Of a stretch of 64,000 nucleotides of DNA, positions 35,278-43,935 are shown in pieces. The notes under the pieces are model-generated. The model was not told the origin of the DNA and ran no database searches. It saw only the letters and a list, made by a program, of their open reading frames with translations. Position 1 is the stretch's first letter; each line of letters starts with the position of its first letter. Source of the stretch: an uncultured Bacteroidales bacterium (GTDB lineage: Bacteria > Bacteroidota > Bacteroidia > Bacteroidales > Bacteroidaceae); assembly GCA_902799685.1 (NCBI GenBank), contig CADCBO010000020.1:55693-119692 (forward strand). The letters run 5' to 3'. Both the position numbers and the translations under genes were made by a program.

Positions 35278-36080
35278 TGACCGATAAGTACGCATTGTTT
35301 TTTGATATTGACGGAACGCTGGTGAGTTTCAATACCCACCAGATTCCGCAATCTACCATCCGTGCATTGACCGATGCCAAAGCAAACGGAGCACAAATAT
35401 ATATCGCCACCGGACGTCCGCCCATGATTATCTCCAATCTGGGCGCAATTGAGCATCTTATTGACGGATACATAACCATAAACGGCGCACTGTGTTATAT
35501 TGGCAAGGAACTTGTGTGCTATCATCCCATACCTCATCAGGATGTGATTACCTGTGTCCAGGACTCACAGGAAAAGGGATATGGTCTGATTGTAGTGGGA
35601 CGTGACAAGGCAGCAGTACTTGACCCTACCGGCAGTGTGGATCGCGTATTCCGTCAGTATCTCAACGTAAAGGAGTTTGACCATACATCACCCCTTGAGG
35701 AACTGCTAAATCAGGATGTCCTGCAACTGACCGCCTTCTTTGATGCCGATTATGAAAAGCAGATGCTTCAACGGATGCCTAATTGCGTGTCCGGCCGATG
35801 GCATCCCGAGTTTACTGACATAACCGCCCGTGAGGCCGATAAAGGCAAAGGCATTCAGGCAATTGCCCGATATAAGGATTTTGACCCCAGCCACACCATC
35901 GCCTTTGGCGACGGCGGCAATGACCTCTCAATGATTCTGCAGGCAGGAATAGGCGTAGCAATGGGCAATGCCACTCCTGAGCTTAAACAGCATGCCGATT
36001 ACATAACTGACCCTGTAGATGAAGACGGCATCCTCAACGCCATAAATCATTTACTTTTGCACAACGGTAAGAGTATATGA
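35277..36080 (+). CDS. Cof-type HAD-IIB phosphatase
   Basis: 267 residues: FFDIDGTLVSF (catalytic aspartates), ATGRPP (motif II) and FGDGGNDLSMI (motif IV), with a C2-type cap. Dephosphorylates sugar phosphates or cofactors. Translationally coupled at both ends (1 bp with the CDF gene, 4 bp with the BASS transporter gene). Confidence 0.85.
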   Translation: MTDKYALFFDIDGTLVSFNTHQIPQSTIRALTDAKANGAQIYIATGRPPMIISNLGAIEHLIDGYITINGALCYIGKELVCYHPIPHQDVITCVQDSQEKGYGLIVVGRDKAAVLDPTGSVDRVFRQYLNVKEFDHTSPLEELLNQDVLQLTAFFDADYEKQMLQRMPNCVSGRWHPEFTDITAREADKGKGIQAIARYKDFDPSHTIAFGDGGNDLSMILQAGIGVAMGNATPELKQHADYITDPVDEDGILNAINHLLLHNGKSI

Positions 36081-36994
36081 AAAAAATCTGTCAGTTCATC
36101 TCCAAGTACATGGGCGTGCTGGTATTTGCAGCTGCAGTGCTGGCATTTGTATTTCCCGATACACTCTCCAAAATACGCCCCACGGTCATAAACTATCTGC
36201 TGGGCGTTGTCATGTTCGGTATGGGTCTTACGCTCAACCTGCAGGATTTCAAGATCGTATTCAGCCGTCCCAAGGATATCATCATAGGCTGTCTGGCCCA
36301 GTTCACCATCATGCCCCTTCTGGCATGGGTGCTGGCACGTGTGTTCAGGCTCGATGATGCACTGGCATTGGGCGTGGTACTGGTGGGTTGCTGCCCCGGC
36401 GGTACCGCATCGAACGTAATAACCTATCTGGCCAAAGGAGATCTGGCACTGTCAGTGGGCATGACTGGAGTATCCACTATTCTGGCCCCGTTCCTCACTC
36501 CGCTGCTCACATGGGCGCTTGCCGGCGAGAGTATCAACGTGGATGTGCTTGGAATGCTGCTGAGCATACTCTGGGTGGTAATTCTACCCATTGTAGTAGG
36601 TCTTATCATAAAGAGTCTTTGGCCCAAGTTTACCGATAAGGCCGTCGATTATCTGCCCGCATTCTCATCGGTGGCTATTGCATTTATCGTAGCTATCGTA
36701 ATTGCGGCCAATGCAAACAAGTTGCTGGCAGGTGGTCTGATTATCGTGCTTGTAGTGATGCTCCACAACATATGCGGACTGGGACTGGGTTACGTTATAG
36801 GATGCTTGCTCAGACTATCTGAGCCCAAGAAACGTGCCATATCAATAGAAGTAGGTATGCAGAACTCCGGTCTGGCATCATCACTGGCCACCCTGCACTT
36901 TGCCGCCTACCCTTTAGCTACCATACCCGGCGCCATATTCAGCGTCTGGCACAACATCAGCGGCGCCATCGTAGCATATCTGTTCCGGAAATAA
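36077..36994 (+). CDS. Bile acid:sodium symporter family (BASS) transporter
   Basis: 305 residues, nine or ten helices. Family features: MFGMGLTLNLQDFKIVFSRPK, LVGCCPGGTASNVITYLAKGDLALSVGMT and EVGMQNSGLASSLATLHF. BASS proteins carry organic anions with Na+; bile salts, pantoate and keto acids are known substrates in the family. Third gene of the CDF-HAD-BASS operon. Confidence 0.85.
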   Translation: MKKICQFISKYMGVLVFAAAVLAFVFPDTLSKIRPTVINYLLGVVMFGMGLTLNLQDFKIVFSRPKDIIIGCLAQFTIMPLLAWVLARVFRLDDALALGVVLVGCCPGGTASNVITYLAKGDLALSVGMTGVSTILAPFLTPLLTWALAGESINVDVLGMLLSILWVVILPIVVGLIIKSLWPKFTDKAVDYLPAFSSVAIAFIVAIVIAANANKLLAGGLIIVLVVMLHNICGLGLGYVIGCLLRLSEPKKRAISIEVGMQNSGLASSLATLHFAAYPLATIPGAIFSVWHNISGAIVAYLFRK

Positions 36995-37032
36995 ACGATA
37001 TTAAGATTATGTTACAATCAATCTGAGGTCTT

Positions 37033-37061
37033 TTTGAAACGAGAGAATTGCCTTATATTTG
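37033..37061 (+). promoter_or_regulatory. Promoter of the Na/Pi-PhoU-winged-helix gene
   Basis: TTTG at 37033-37036 and TATATTTG at 37054-37061, 17 nt apart (slightly short). The box excludes the Met codon at 37048 as a start. An ATG at 37064 opens an eight-codon frame (MKTKRKRC, stop TAG). Confidence 0.5.
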
Positions 37062-37083
37062 CCATGAAAACAAAAAGAAAAAG

Positions 37084-39006
37084 ATGTTAGTTGTGAAGGT
37101 CATGAGCGAGGCGTTGCAGAAGATGGCAGGCCCGCAACTGCGTCACCTGTTGGGCGCAATGACCACCAACCGTTTCTCAGGGGTAGCAACAGGAGCACTT
37201 GTAACAGTAGCCGTGCAGTCATCGGCAGCAACCACCGTAATGACTGTGTCATTCGTAAACGCGGCACTTCTTACACTGAGCCAGGCAATATCGGTCATAA
37301 TGGGTGCCAACATAGGTACCACGCTGAGCGCCTGGATCATGTCGGCAGGATTCTCATTCAACATTGCAAATCTGGTCTGGCCGGCATTCCTGATAGGAAT
37401 CATCCTTATTCAATTAGGTAAGCACCGTTATATAGGCGATTTCCTTTTCGGAATCAGTTTTCTGCTGTTTGCCTTAGGCATGCTCAACCAGACCGGCCGC
37501 GACATGGACCTGGCGCACAATCCTGCAGTCGTAAACTTCTTTGCATCATTTGACTCAGGCAGTTACTGGACCATTCTGCTGTTCCTTCTTATAGGCACCA
37601 TACTTACCTGTATTGCGCAGTCATCGGCCGCACTTATGGCTATCACCATGGTGCTTTGCTCAACCGGAGTGATAACCATATTCCAAGGTATTGCGCTGGT
37701 TATGGGTGAGAATATAGGTACCACCCTGACAGCAAACCTGGCCGCGATGTCGGCCAACACACAGGCACGCCGCGCTGCTATGGCCCATCTGGTGTTCAAT
37801 GTGATAGGCGTAGTTTGGGTGCTGATACTCTTCTTCCCGTTTGTAAGGATGGTATGCCGCGTAGTAGGCATTGATGTCACGGCCGATGCAGTTGACCCGG
37901 CACGACTCACATTTGCGCTTGCCACGTTCCATACGGCGTTCAACGTGATAAACACATCACTTCTGATAGGTTTTATACCTCAACTTGAGAAACTGGTATG
38001 CAATATCATCAAGCCCCGCAAGACAGATGAGGAGGACGAGTTCCGTCTGCAGTTCATACGCGGCGGTATCATGAAGACTCCGGAAATATCGGTCCTGCAG
38101 GCACAGAAGGAGATTGTTATATTCGGCGAGAAGATGCAGCACATGTTCCAGATGGTTAAGGAACTCTATGCCACCACGCAGGATGAGGAGTTCAAGAAAC
38201 TGTTTGAACGCATCCAGAAGACCGAGGACATTAGCGACCGCATGGAACAGGAGATTGGCAAGTACCTGGGTGATGTGGGTGATGCACATTTGTCAGACGA
38301 CACCAAAGAGAAGATACGCGCCATGCTCCGTCAGATAGGTGAACTGGAGTCAATAGGTGACAGTTGCTTCGGACTGGCACGAATCATGCGCCGCAAGAGG
38401 GAGAACAGCATTGTATTCAACGATGAGCAGGAAGCCGGAGTTCAGCAGATGTTCGGACTCCTGGATCAGGCCCTGACCCGTATGAACGAACTTCTGGCCG
38501 GACGTCGTGAGGAGTATGACATAACCCTGTCCGAGGAGCTTGAGAACAGCATAAACGGTTGCCGCAACCGACTCAAGCAATGGAACATCAGCAATCTTGA
38601 CCAGCACATTTACGACTACGATAACGGAACCGTATTCGCTGATCTTATCATAGAGTGCGAAAAGAACGGAGACTACATCATCAACGTAGTTGAATCCCGT
38701 CTGCGCGCCACACGTAACGGCATACGTTACAAAGGCATACAGTTGGATACGGACAGCAAGACCGTAACCATTGACGGACAGCAGGTCCCATTCACCAAGA
38801 CTGAGTATGAGATGCTCAAACTGTTCCTCATGAACCGTGGCACGGTCTATTCACGTGAGCAGTTGCTCCAGTCAGTCTGGCCCGATGACGTCGTTGTCAA
38901 TGCCCGCACGGTTGATGTCAACATCACCCGCATCCGCAAGAAAATCGAGCCTTACGCAGATCATCTCATCACCCGCGCCGGTTACGGTTACTCCTTCCAG
39001 GAATAA
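37084..39006 (+). CDS. Na/Pi cotransporter-PhoU protein fused to an OmpR-type winged helix
   Basis: 640 residues in one uninterrupted frame. Residues ~6-330 are a Na/Pi cotransporter with both QSS repeats (VAVQSSAATTVMTVSFVN, CIAQSSAALMAITMVL). About 345-540 is a PhoU-like helical domain (MVKELYATTQDEEFKKLFERI, RQIGELESIGDSCFGLARIM). From ~546 to the end is a response-regulator DNA-binding domain (DGQQVPFTKTEYEMLKLF, NRGTVYSREQLLQSVW, ARTVDVNITRIRKKI, RAGYGYSF). There is no receiver domain. The usual first transmembrane segment before MSEALQ is absent: the frame starts MLVVKVMSEALQ. The start is uncertain; ATG 37084 is the first after the promoter. Such a fusion would be a membrane-bound transcription factor coupled to phosphate transport. 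Confidence 0.8.
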   Translation: MLVVKVMSEALQKMAGPQLRHLLGAMTTNRFSGVATGALVTVAVQSSAATTVMTVSFVNAALLTLSQAISVIMGANIGTTLSAWIMSAGFSFNIANLVWPAFLIGIILIQLGKHRYIGDFLFGISFLLFALGMLNQTGRDMDLAHNPAVVNFFASFDSGSYWTILLFLLIGTILTCIAQSSAALMAITMVLCSTGVITIFQGIALVMGENIGTTLTANLAAMSANTQARRAAMAHLVFNVIGVVWVLILFFPFVRMVCRVVGIDVTADAVDPARLTFALATFHTAFNVINTSLLIGFIPQLEKLVCNIIKPRKTDEEDEFRLQFIRGGIMKTPEISVLQAQKEIVIFGEKMQHMFQMVKELYATTQDEEFKKLFERIQKTEDISDRMEQEIGKYLGDVGDAHLSDDTKEKIRAMLRQIGELESIGDSCFGLARIMRRKRENSIVFNDEQEAGVQQMFGLLDQALTRMNELLAGRREEYDITLSEELENSINGCRNRLKQWNISNLDQHIYDYDNGTVFADLIIECEKNGDYIINVVESRLRATRNGIRYKGIQLDTDSKTVTIDGQQVPFTKTEYEMLKLFLMNRGTVYSREQLLQSVWPDDVVVNARTVDVNITRIRKKIEPYADHLITRAGYGYSFQE

Positions 39007-39041
39007 CAAGTGCAAGAGTTGCTCTTTCGGAGTTATTTCGC

Positions 39042-39070
39042 GACGCAAAGGGGTCGTTTCCCTTTGCGTC
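39042..39070. repeat. Palindromic element e (GACGCAAAG type)
   Basis: GACGCAAAGGG (39042-39052), 7 nt, CCCTTTGCGTC (39060-39070), perfect 11-bp arms. It lies between the converging Na/Pi fusion gene and AraC gene and overlaps the AraC stop codon. Confidence 0.75.
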
Positions 39071-39959
39071 ACTTTGTGAATTGGCGGGGTGTGATGCCGG
39101 TAATTTTCTTGAACAGACGTGTAAAATGGTGGGGATAGTCAAAACCCAGCAGGTGTGCGGTCTCATTGATGTTATGGCCGTTCATCAGAAGGTTCTTGCC
39201 CTGCTCAATTACGAATGAATGTATGTAGCCGATGGCCGTGCCGCCGGTAGCCTTATGCACCACATCGCCCAGGTATCGGGCCGAATACGCCAGCTGGTCG
39301 GCACAATATTGTACCGTTGGCACTCCCAGATCCAATTGACGCTGCTGAAAGTAGTAATCACGTAACAAGCTGTTGAACCTTTTAAGCAGGTCCGATGAGC
39401 TCTTGTCCTCCTTGGAAAGCTGACGCAGATATATCCTGTTGCAGTATTCCAATATCAAGCGGATATATCCGAGTATCACTGTTCGAAGCGCAGGTGAATC
39501 CGTATTCTCCTGCAACTCATGCCTTAATTGTGTGAGCAGCTGGGTTATCCTGCCCCACTCCGACGTCTCCATCACCAGCGTCTCGGTGGCAAAATAGGAG
39601 AAGAAACGGTAATCCTTCATCCTGGGCTCCAGGTCCGTACTGTGAATGAGTTGGGGCGAGAACAGCAATGCCCACCCGCTCAGGTAGAGTTCCTCACCGT
39701 TATCCTCACGGCCGCCTATCTGACCCGGCTCCACGGCAATGATTGAGCCGTCGGGGGCATCGAACATCTTCATTCCGTAGGTAAGGTTCTTGGGGAAACT
39801 GCGCTGGATAAAGAGGCCGTAAACGCCGTAACGGTTCAGGCTGGAGTGTATGGGCGACACCTCGTCATAATGTACGATACTTACCAACGGATGCAATACG
39901 GGAGCGTTCACGTATCGGCCGTAAACATTAGGATCTGATACCTGAAGGATATTCTTCAT
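39069..39959 (-). CDS. AraC family transcriptional regulator
   Basis: 296 residues from ATG 39959; an N-terminal cupin-like sensor (IIAVEPGQIGGREDNGEELYLSGWALLFSP) and a C-terminal AraC HTH pair (VQYCADQLAYSARYLGDVVHKATGG, NINETAHLLGFDYPHHFTRLFKKITGITPRQF). The ATG at 40028 would lie inside the divergent promoter region, so the shorter start is chosen. It faces away from the flavodoxin cluster beginning at 40094 and is its likely regulator. Its stop codon lies at the edge of a palindromic element. Confidence 0.8.
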   Translation of the reverse strand: MKNILQVSDPNVYGRYVNAPVLHPLVSIVHYDEVSPIHSSLNRYGVYGLFIQRSFPKNLTYGMKMFDAPDGSIIAVEPGQIGGREDNGEELYLSGWALLFSPQLIHSTDLEPRMKDYRFFSYFATETLVMETSEWGRITQLLTQLRHELQENTDSPALRTVILGYIRLILEYCNRIYLRQLSKEDKSSSDLLKRFNSLLRDYYFQQRQLDLGVPTVQYCADQLAYSARYLGDVVHKATGGTAIGYIHSFVIEQGKNLLMNGHNINETAHLLGFDYPHHFTRLFKKITGITPRQFTK

Positions 39960-39971
39960 AATGCCCGTAAA

Positions 39972-40067
39972 GGTAGAAAATTTGTACAAAATACGCAATA
40001 ATATGCGAAATTGGTAGAAATCGGGCAAAAATCGGTAAATTACTCTCTTTCTTGTCCGTTACCTTTG
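39972..40067 (+). promoter_or_regulatory. Divergent control region of the flavodoxin cluster
   Basis: A TACCTTTG box at 40060-40067 precedes the ATG at 40094. Upstream, GGTAGAAA(A)T occurs at 39972-39981 and 40013-40022, 41 bp apart, about four helical turns on the same face. These are candidate half-sites for the divergent AraC protein. Confidence 0.45.
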
Positions 40068-40093
40068 CATCGGTAATAAAAACTGACAATCGT

Positions 40094-41197
40094 ATGAGAC
40101 AGATCCTTATTATTATGACCGCAATGCTTATGGCATGCTGCTCCAAAGAGAGCGCGATATCGGCCCAGGACAATATTGAGGCCGGCAAGACGCTGGTGGT
40201 ATATTACAGTTACACCGGTGACTCCAAGAAGATTGCAGAGACTCTCACATCACAGATTGAGGCCGATGTAATGCGTATCCAGCCCAAGGACAAGACCCAG
40301 AAATATGAGGCAAACGGATATGCAATAGGCACACAGCTGCTCAACGCCATCAAGGCCAAACCTTCCGATGCAAACAGTTATCCCGCAATAGATGACGTAA
40401 GCATCACAGACCTTAGCACCTATAAGAATATTATCATAGTCACACCGCTCTGGTGGAGCCAGATGGCAGCAATTATGCAGACCTACCTGTTCAATTACGG
40501 CCCTCAGATGGCCGGCAAGCATGTAGCCATGATAGTTTCAAGCGCCAGCAGCGGCATAAGCGGAGTCGTGGCCGATGCCAAGCGCCTGGTTCCCGATGCC
40601 GTCTGGATGGGCGATGCGCTCTCCATCAAAGACTCCAACCGCGGCAATGCCATCACATTGATACAGAACTGGCTGGGGACTCTAAACTTTGATAAGGAAC
40701 AAACTATGGATAAGATGTATATAACAATTGACGGCACCACAAAGGCTGTCACTCTTGCTGATAATGAAGCGGTCAAGACGCTGGTTGAGAAACTGCAGGA
40801 GGGCCCTGTAACCGTGACCTTGAACAGCAGCGGCGGTTTTGAAATCTGGGGCGCACTGGGATTCTCATTACCCACCAGCAACCAGCAGATAACGGCCCAG
40901 CCCGGCGATGTAATACTCTACAACGGCAGCAACATCTGCATATTCTACGGCTCAAACTCATGGAGTTACACCCGTCTGGGCAAGATTGACGGTCTGACAG
41001 GGAATGAGCTGAGCACGTTCCTCAAGGCAGGCCAGAGCAATATCAGCGTTACGCTCTCGCTTACATCGGGTGTGACGGCAGTCAATGACGTTTCAGGTGT
41101 AAAAGAAAATAGTGAATACTATTCACTCAATGGCCAGAAAGTGACCATGCCATCAAACGGTATATTCATTAAAAACGGTAAAAAAGTAGCATTATGA
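40094..41197 (+). CDS. Lipoprotein flavodoxin fused to cyclophilin-like domain
   Basis: 367 residues from ATG 40094. Lipoprotein signal (ILIIMTAMLMACC), then a flavodoxin domain (TLVVYYSYTGDSKKIAETL, IIIVTPLWWSQMAAIMQTYL), then a cyclophilin-like domain (MYITIDGTTKAVTLADNEAVKTLV, GGFEIWGALGFSLPTSNQQI, PGDVILYNGSNICIFYG), and an end YYSLNGQKVTMPSNGIFIKNGKKVAL like many exported Bacteroidales proteins. Flavodoxins are normally cytoplasmic; here the export signal is clear. It starts the AraC-linked operon and overlaps the next gene by 4 bp. Confidence 0.8.
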   Translation: MRQILIIMTAMLMACCSKESAISAQDNIEAGKTLVVYYSYTGDSKKIAETLTSQIEADVMRIQPKDKTQKYEANGYAIGTQLLNAIKAKPSDANSYPAIDDVSITDLSTYKNIIIVTPLWWSQMAAIMQTYLFNYGPQMAGKHVAMIVSSASSGISGVVADAKRLVPDAVWMGDALSIKDSNRGNAITLIQNWLGTLNFDKEQTMDKMYITIDGTTKAVTLADNEAVKTLVEKLQEGPVTVTLNSSGGFEIWGALGFSLPTSNQQITAQPGDVILYNGSNICIFYGSNSWSYTRLGKIDGLTGNELSTFLKAGQSNISVTLSLTSGVTAVNDVSGVKENSEYYSLNGQKVTMPSNGIFIKNGKKVAL

Positions 41198-41730
41198 AAA
41201 AGGTAATAGTAATCTCCACGAGCCTGCGTGGCGGCTCCAACAGCGACATGCTGGCCGACAGGTTTATTGACGGCGCCAAGTCCGCCGGAAACGATGTTGA
41301 GAAGATCTCTCTGGTAGGCAAGAACATCCAGTTCTGCAAAGGTTGTTTCGGCTGCCAGAAGTTGGGCCGATGCGTGATCAAGGACGATGTGAACGACATC
41401 ATGGCCAAGGTTCTCAAGGCCGATGTCATCTGCTGGGCCACCCCTATCTACTATTATGAGATGAGCGGCCAGATGAAGACCCTCATAGATCGTATGAACG
41501 CCATGTATCCGCTGGACTATCAGTTCCGTGACGTCTATCTGCTAACAACAGCAGCCGAGAATGAGGAGCAGACTCCCAAGCGGGCCGAATCTGGCCTGAT
41601 GGGCTGGATAGAGTGCTTCCCCAAGAGCCGTCTGGCCGGAACGCTTTTCTGCGGCGATGTCAACGACGCCCGCGATATTGAGGGCAACCCCAAACTTGAC
41701 GAGGCTTTTGAATTAGGTAAGAAGGTATGA
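41194..41730 (+). CDS. Flavodoxin family NADPH-dependent FMN reductase
   Basis: 178 residues: VIVISTSLRGGSNSDMLADRF (phosphate-binding loop), CKGCFGCQKLGRCVIKDD (four Cys, as in iron-sulfur flavoproteins), ICWATPIYYYEMSGQMKTLIDR. Cytoplasmic. Overlaps its neighbours by 4 bp on both sides, so it is coupled to the lipoprotein flavodoxin and the hydrolase. It probably supplies reduced flavin or acts on the same substrate. Confidence 0.8.
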   Translation: MKKVIVISTSLRGGSNSDMLADRFIDGAKSAGNDVEKISLVGKNIQFCKGCFGCQKLGRCVIKDDVNDIMAKVLKADVICWATPIYYYEMSGQMKTLIDRMNAMYPLDYQFRDVYLLTTAAENEEQTPKRAESGLMGWIECFPKSRLAGTLFCGDVNDARDIEGNPKLDEAFELGKKV

Positions 41731-42818
41731 AAAAGATTATTCTATCCGCAGTGCTGTTGGGCGGGATGCTCACGGGTTGCACAGGTAACGGACAAACAAA
41801 AACAGACAATAATATGACTACACTGCAATTGACACAGGAGTGGGACAAGACGTTCCCTAAGAGTGATAAGGTTGACCACAGGAAGGTTACTTTCCGCAAC
41901 CGTTACGGCATTGAGCTGGCGGCCGATATGTACACGCCCAAGAATGCCAAGGGTAAGCTTGCTGCTATTGCCGTAACCGGCCCGTTCGGCGCCGTTAAGG
42001 AGCAGTCAAGCGGTCTGTACGCACAGCACATGGCCGAGCGCGGATTCCTGACTATTGCCTTTGACCCCTCGTTTACCGGTGAGAGCGGCGGCGAGCCCCG
42101 CCGTATGGCATCGCCCGATATCAACACCGAGGATTTCCTGGCAGCGGTTGATTTCCTGTCCGTTCAGGATAACGTTGACCCCGAGCGAATCGGCATAATC
42201 GGCATATGCGGATTTGGAGGTATGGGCGTGAATGCGGCAGCACTTGATCCGCGCATCAAGGCTACCGTGGCATCCACCATGTATGATATGAGCAAGGTGA
42301 ACGTGGAGGGTTATTTTGCCAGTGAGGATACCCCGGCTCAGCGTATGGAAAAGCGCAAGGCCATTGCGGCACAGCGCACAGAGGATTACAAATCAGGTAC
42401 TTACAAGCGCGCAGGCGGTGTTATTGACCCCCTACCCGACGATGCGCCCTGGTTTGTAAAGGATTACCACGCATACTACAAGACTCCGCGCGGTTACCAC
42501 AAGCGCAGCGGCAATTCAAATGACGGCTGGAACGTAATTGGATGCCAGAGTTTCATGAACCAGCCTCTGCTGGCATGGGCTCAGGAGATTGAGAATCCGG
42601 TGCTGCTCATCCACGGTGAGAAGGCCCACTCACGTTACTTCTCGGAGTATGCCTTTGAGCGCATGACCGGAAGGCACGTGGAGGGTGTATCGGCCGTAGA
42701 GGGAAACAAGGAGCTCATGATCATCCCAGGCGCATCGCACGTGGACCTTTACGATGACGTAGCCGGAGTAATCCCCTATGACAAGATTGAATCATTCTTT
42801 AAAGCCAATCTGAAATGA
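41727..42818 (+). CDS. Alpha/beta hydrolase lipoprotein, dienelactone hydrolase-like
   Basis: 363 residues with lipobox (LTGC, about Cys17). Alpha/beta-hydrolase core: AAIAVTGPFGAVKEQ, then the nucleophile elbow GIIGICGFGGMGVNAA, where Cys stands in the position of Ser, as in dienelactone hydrolases; acid PVLLIHGEKAHS and His GASHVDLYDD. Exported by its signal. Coupled by 4 bp to the FMN reductase gene. Confidence 0.75.
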   Translation: MKKIILSAVLLGGMLTGCTGNGQTKTDNNMTTLQLTQEWDKTFPKSDKVDHRKVTFRNRYGIELAADMYTPKNAKGKLAAIAVTGPFGAVKEQSSGLYAQHMAERGFLTIAFDPSFTGESGGEPRRMASPDINTEDFLAAVDFLSVQDNVDPERIGIIGICGFGGMGVNAAALDPRIKATVASTMYDMSKVNVEGYFASEDTPAQRMEKRKAIAAQRTEDYKSGTYKRAGGVIDPLPDDAPWFVKDYHAYYKTPRGYHKRSGNSNDGWNVIGCQSFMNQPLLAWAQEIENPVLLIHGEKAHSRYFSEYAFERMTGRHVEGVSAVEGNKELMIIPGASHVDLYDDVAGVIPYDKIESFFKANLK

Positions 42819-42854
42819 GAGTCAAATTATTGAATATCGGACTATTAGCATTCA

Positions 42855-43256
42855 ATGACAGTGAAAACAGTTGATTTTTCGGTTTGGCCCAAGGGAGAGC
42901 CCAATACCGCATACGCTCAGTATTTTACCGGCAACAGCTATCTGGCTCCGATGGAAGGCGGTGTCAACAATGTGACTTTTGAGCCCCGATGCCGCAACAA
43001 CTGGCATATCCACCACAAGCAGGTGCAGGTGCTTATCTGTGTTGCAGGACGCGGCTGGTATCAGGAATGGGGCAAGGAGGCTGTGCCCATGACTCCCGGC
43101 ACCGTAATTGCCATACCCGCCGAGGTCAAGCACTGGCACGGTGCGGCAAAGGACTCATGGTTCCAGCATCTCACCTACCACAAGGACGTACAGCCCGGCG
43201 CCTCAAACGAGTGGCTTGAACCCGTCACTGACCAAATCTACGACAAAATAAAATGA
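42855..43256 (+). CDS. Cupin domain protein
   Basis: 133 residues, single cupin: NVTFEPRCRNNWHIHHKQVQVLICVAGRGWYQEWG (metal histidines) and VIAIPAEVKHWHGAAKD. No signal peptide. This type often accompanies flavodoxins, reductases and decarboxylases in Bacteroidales operons; substrate unknown. Followed directly by a palindromic element and the second lipoprotein flavodoxin. Confidence 0.8.
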   Translation: MTVKTVDFSVWPKGEPNTAYAQYFTGNSYLAPMEGGVNNVTFEPRCRNNWHIHHKQVQVLICVAGRGWYQEWGKEAVPMTPGTVIAIPAEVKHWHGAAKDSWFQHLTYHKDVQPGASNEWLEPVTDQIYDKIK

Positions 43257-43283
43257 TACAAAAGGGGTCAGGCCCCAATTGTA
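43257..43283. repeat. Palindromic element f (TACAAAAG type)
   Basis: TACAAAAGGGG, TCAGG, CCCCAATTGTA; 24 of 27 bases identical to element n at 58099. It lies inside the flavodoxin operon, between the cupin and the second flavodoxin gene, touching the cupin stop. Confidence 0.65.
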
Positions 43284-43305
43284 CTATTTTAAAAGAACAA
43301 AAGGC

Positions 43306-43899
43306 ATGAGATTCAGGAACATTATTGCAACAGTGCTGGCCATTTGCGTGGCATCGGGCTGCAAAGGACAGACAAACAATCAAAAAACAGATAAGATGAG
43401 TAAGTCAATTGTAATATTCTTTTCACACGCCGGTGATAACTACAGCGTGGGAAACGTAGAGGTTGGCAATACAAAGATCGTGGCCGATTACATTACCGAT
43501 ATTATCGGCGCCGACCAGTTTGAGATAGTAACCCACAAGTATGACGGCATGGCATACACTCCGCTGATAGAACTGGCCAAGAAGGAGGCGGCCGATGGCG
43601 AACTCCCCCCGTACGAGGGCAAGGCTCCTGACCTGACTGCATACGATACGGTATTCATAGGCGGTCCCGTATGGTGGGGCACCTACCCTCAGGTTATGTT
43701 CACACTGTTCAAGGACATCAATCTGGACGGTAAAACCATAATCCCGTTCACCACCCACGAGGGCAGCGGCCTGGCATCATGCGCAAGTGATGTAAAGAAA
43801 AATTTCCCCAAGGCCAAAGTAACCCAGGGATTCAGCATCTACGGCCACGAGGTCCGCTCCGGCAAAGCCAAAGTCGAGAAGTGGTTAAAATCTCTTTAA
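43306..43899 (+). CDS. Lipoprotein flavodoxin
   Basis: 197 residues from ATG 43306, with a lipoprotein signal (AICVASGCKG). Flavodoxin_4-type domain: SIVIFFSHAGDNYSVGNVEVGNTKIVADYI, YDTVFIGGPVWWGTYPQVMFTLF, GKTIIPFTTHEGSGL and VEKWLKSL. The longer start at 43279 falls in sequence contributed by a palindromic element. Second exported flavodoxin in the cluster. Confidence 0.8.
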   Translation: MRFRNIIATVLAICVASGCKGQTNNQKTDKMSKSIVIFFSHAGDNYSVGNVEVGNTKIVADYITDIIGADQFEIVTHKYDGMAYTPLIELAKKEAADGELPPYEGKAPDLTAYDTVFIGGPVWWGTYPQVMFTLFKDINLDGKTIIPFTTHEGSGLASCASDVKKNFPKAKVTQGFSIYGHEVRSGKAKVEKWLKSL

Positions 43900-43903
43900 A
43901 AGT

Positions 43904-43932
43904 GACGCAAAGGGAAACGACCCCTTTGCGGC
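43904..43932. repeat. Palindromic element g (GACGCAAAG type)
   Basis: CGCAAAGGG (43906-43914) and CCCTTTGCG (43922-43930) around AAACGAC, between the converging flavodoxin and FMN reductase genes; likely a terminator for both. Confidence 0.7.
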
Positions 43933-43935
43933 GTT

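Noticed and set aside
37064-37090. Eight-codon frame MKTKRKRC as a leader peptide of the Na/Pi fusion gene
   Set aside because: Could equally be the original start of the transporter before a small deletion; nothing shows that it is translated for regulation.
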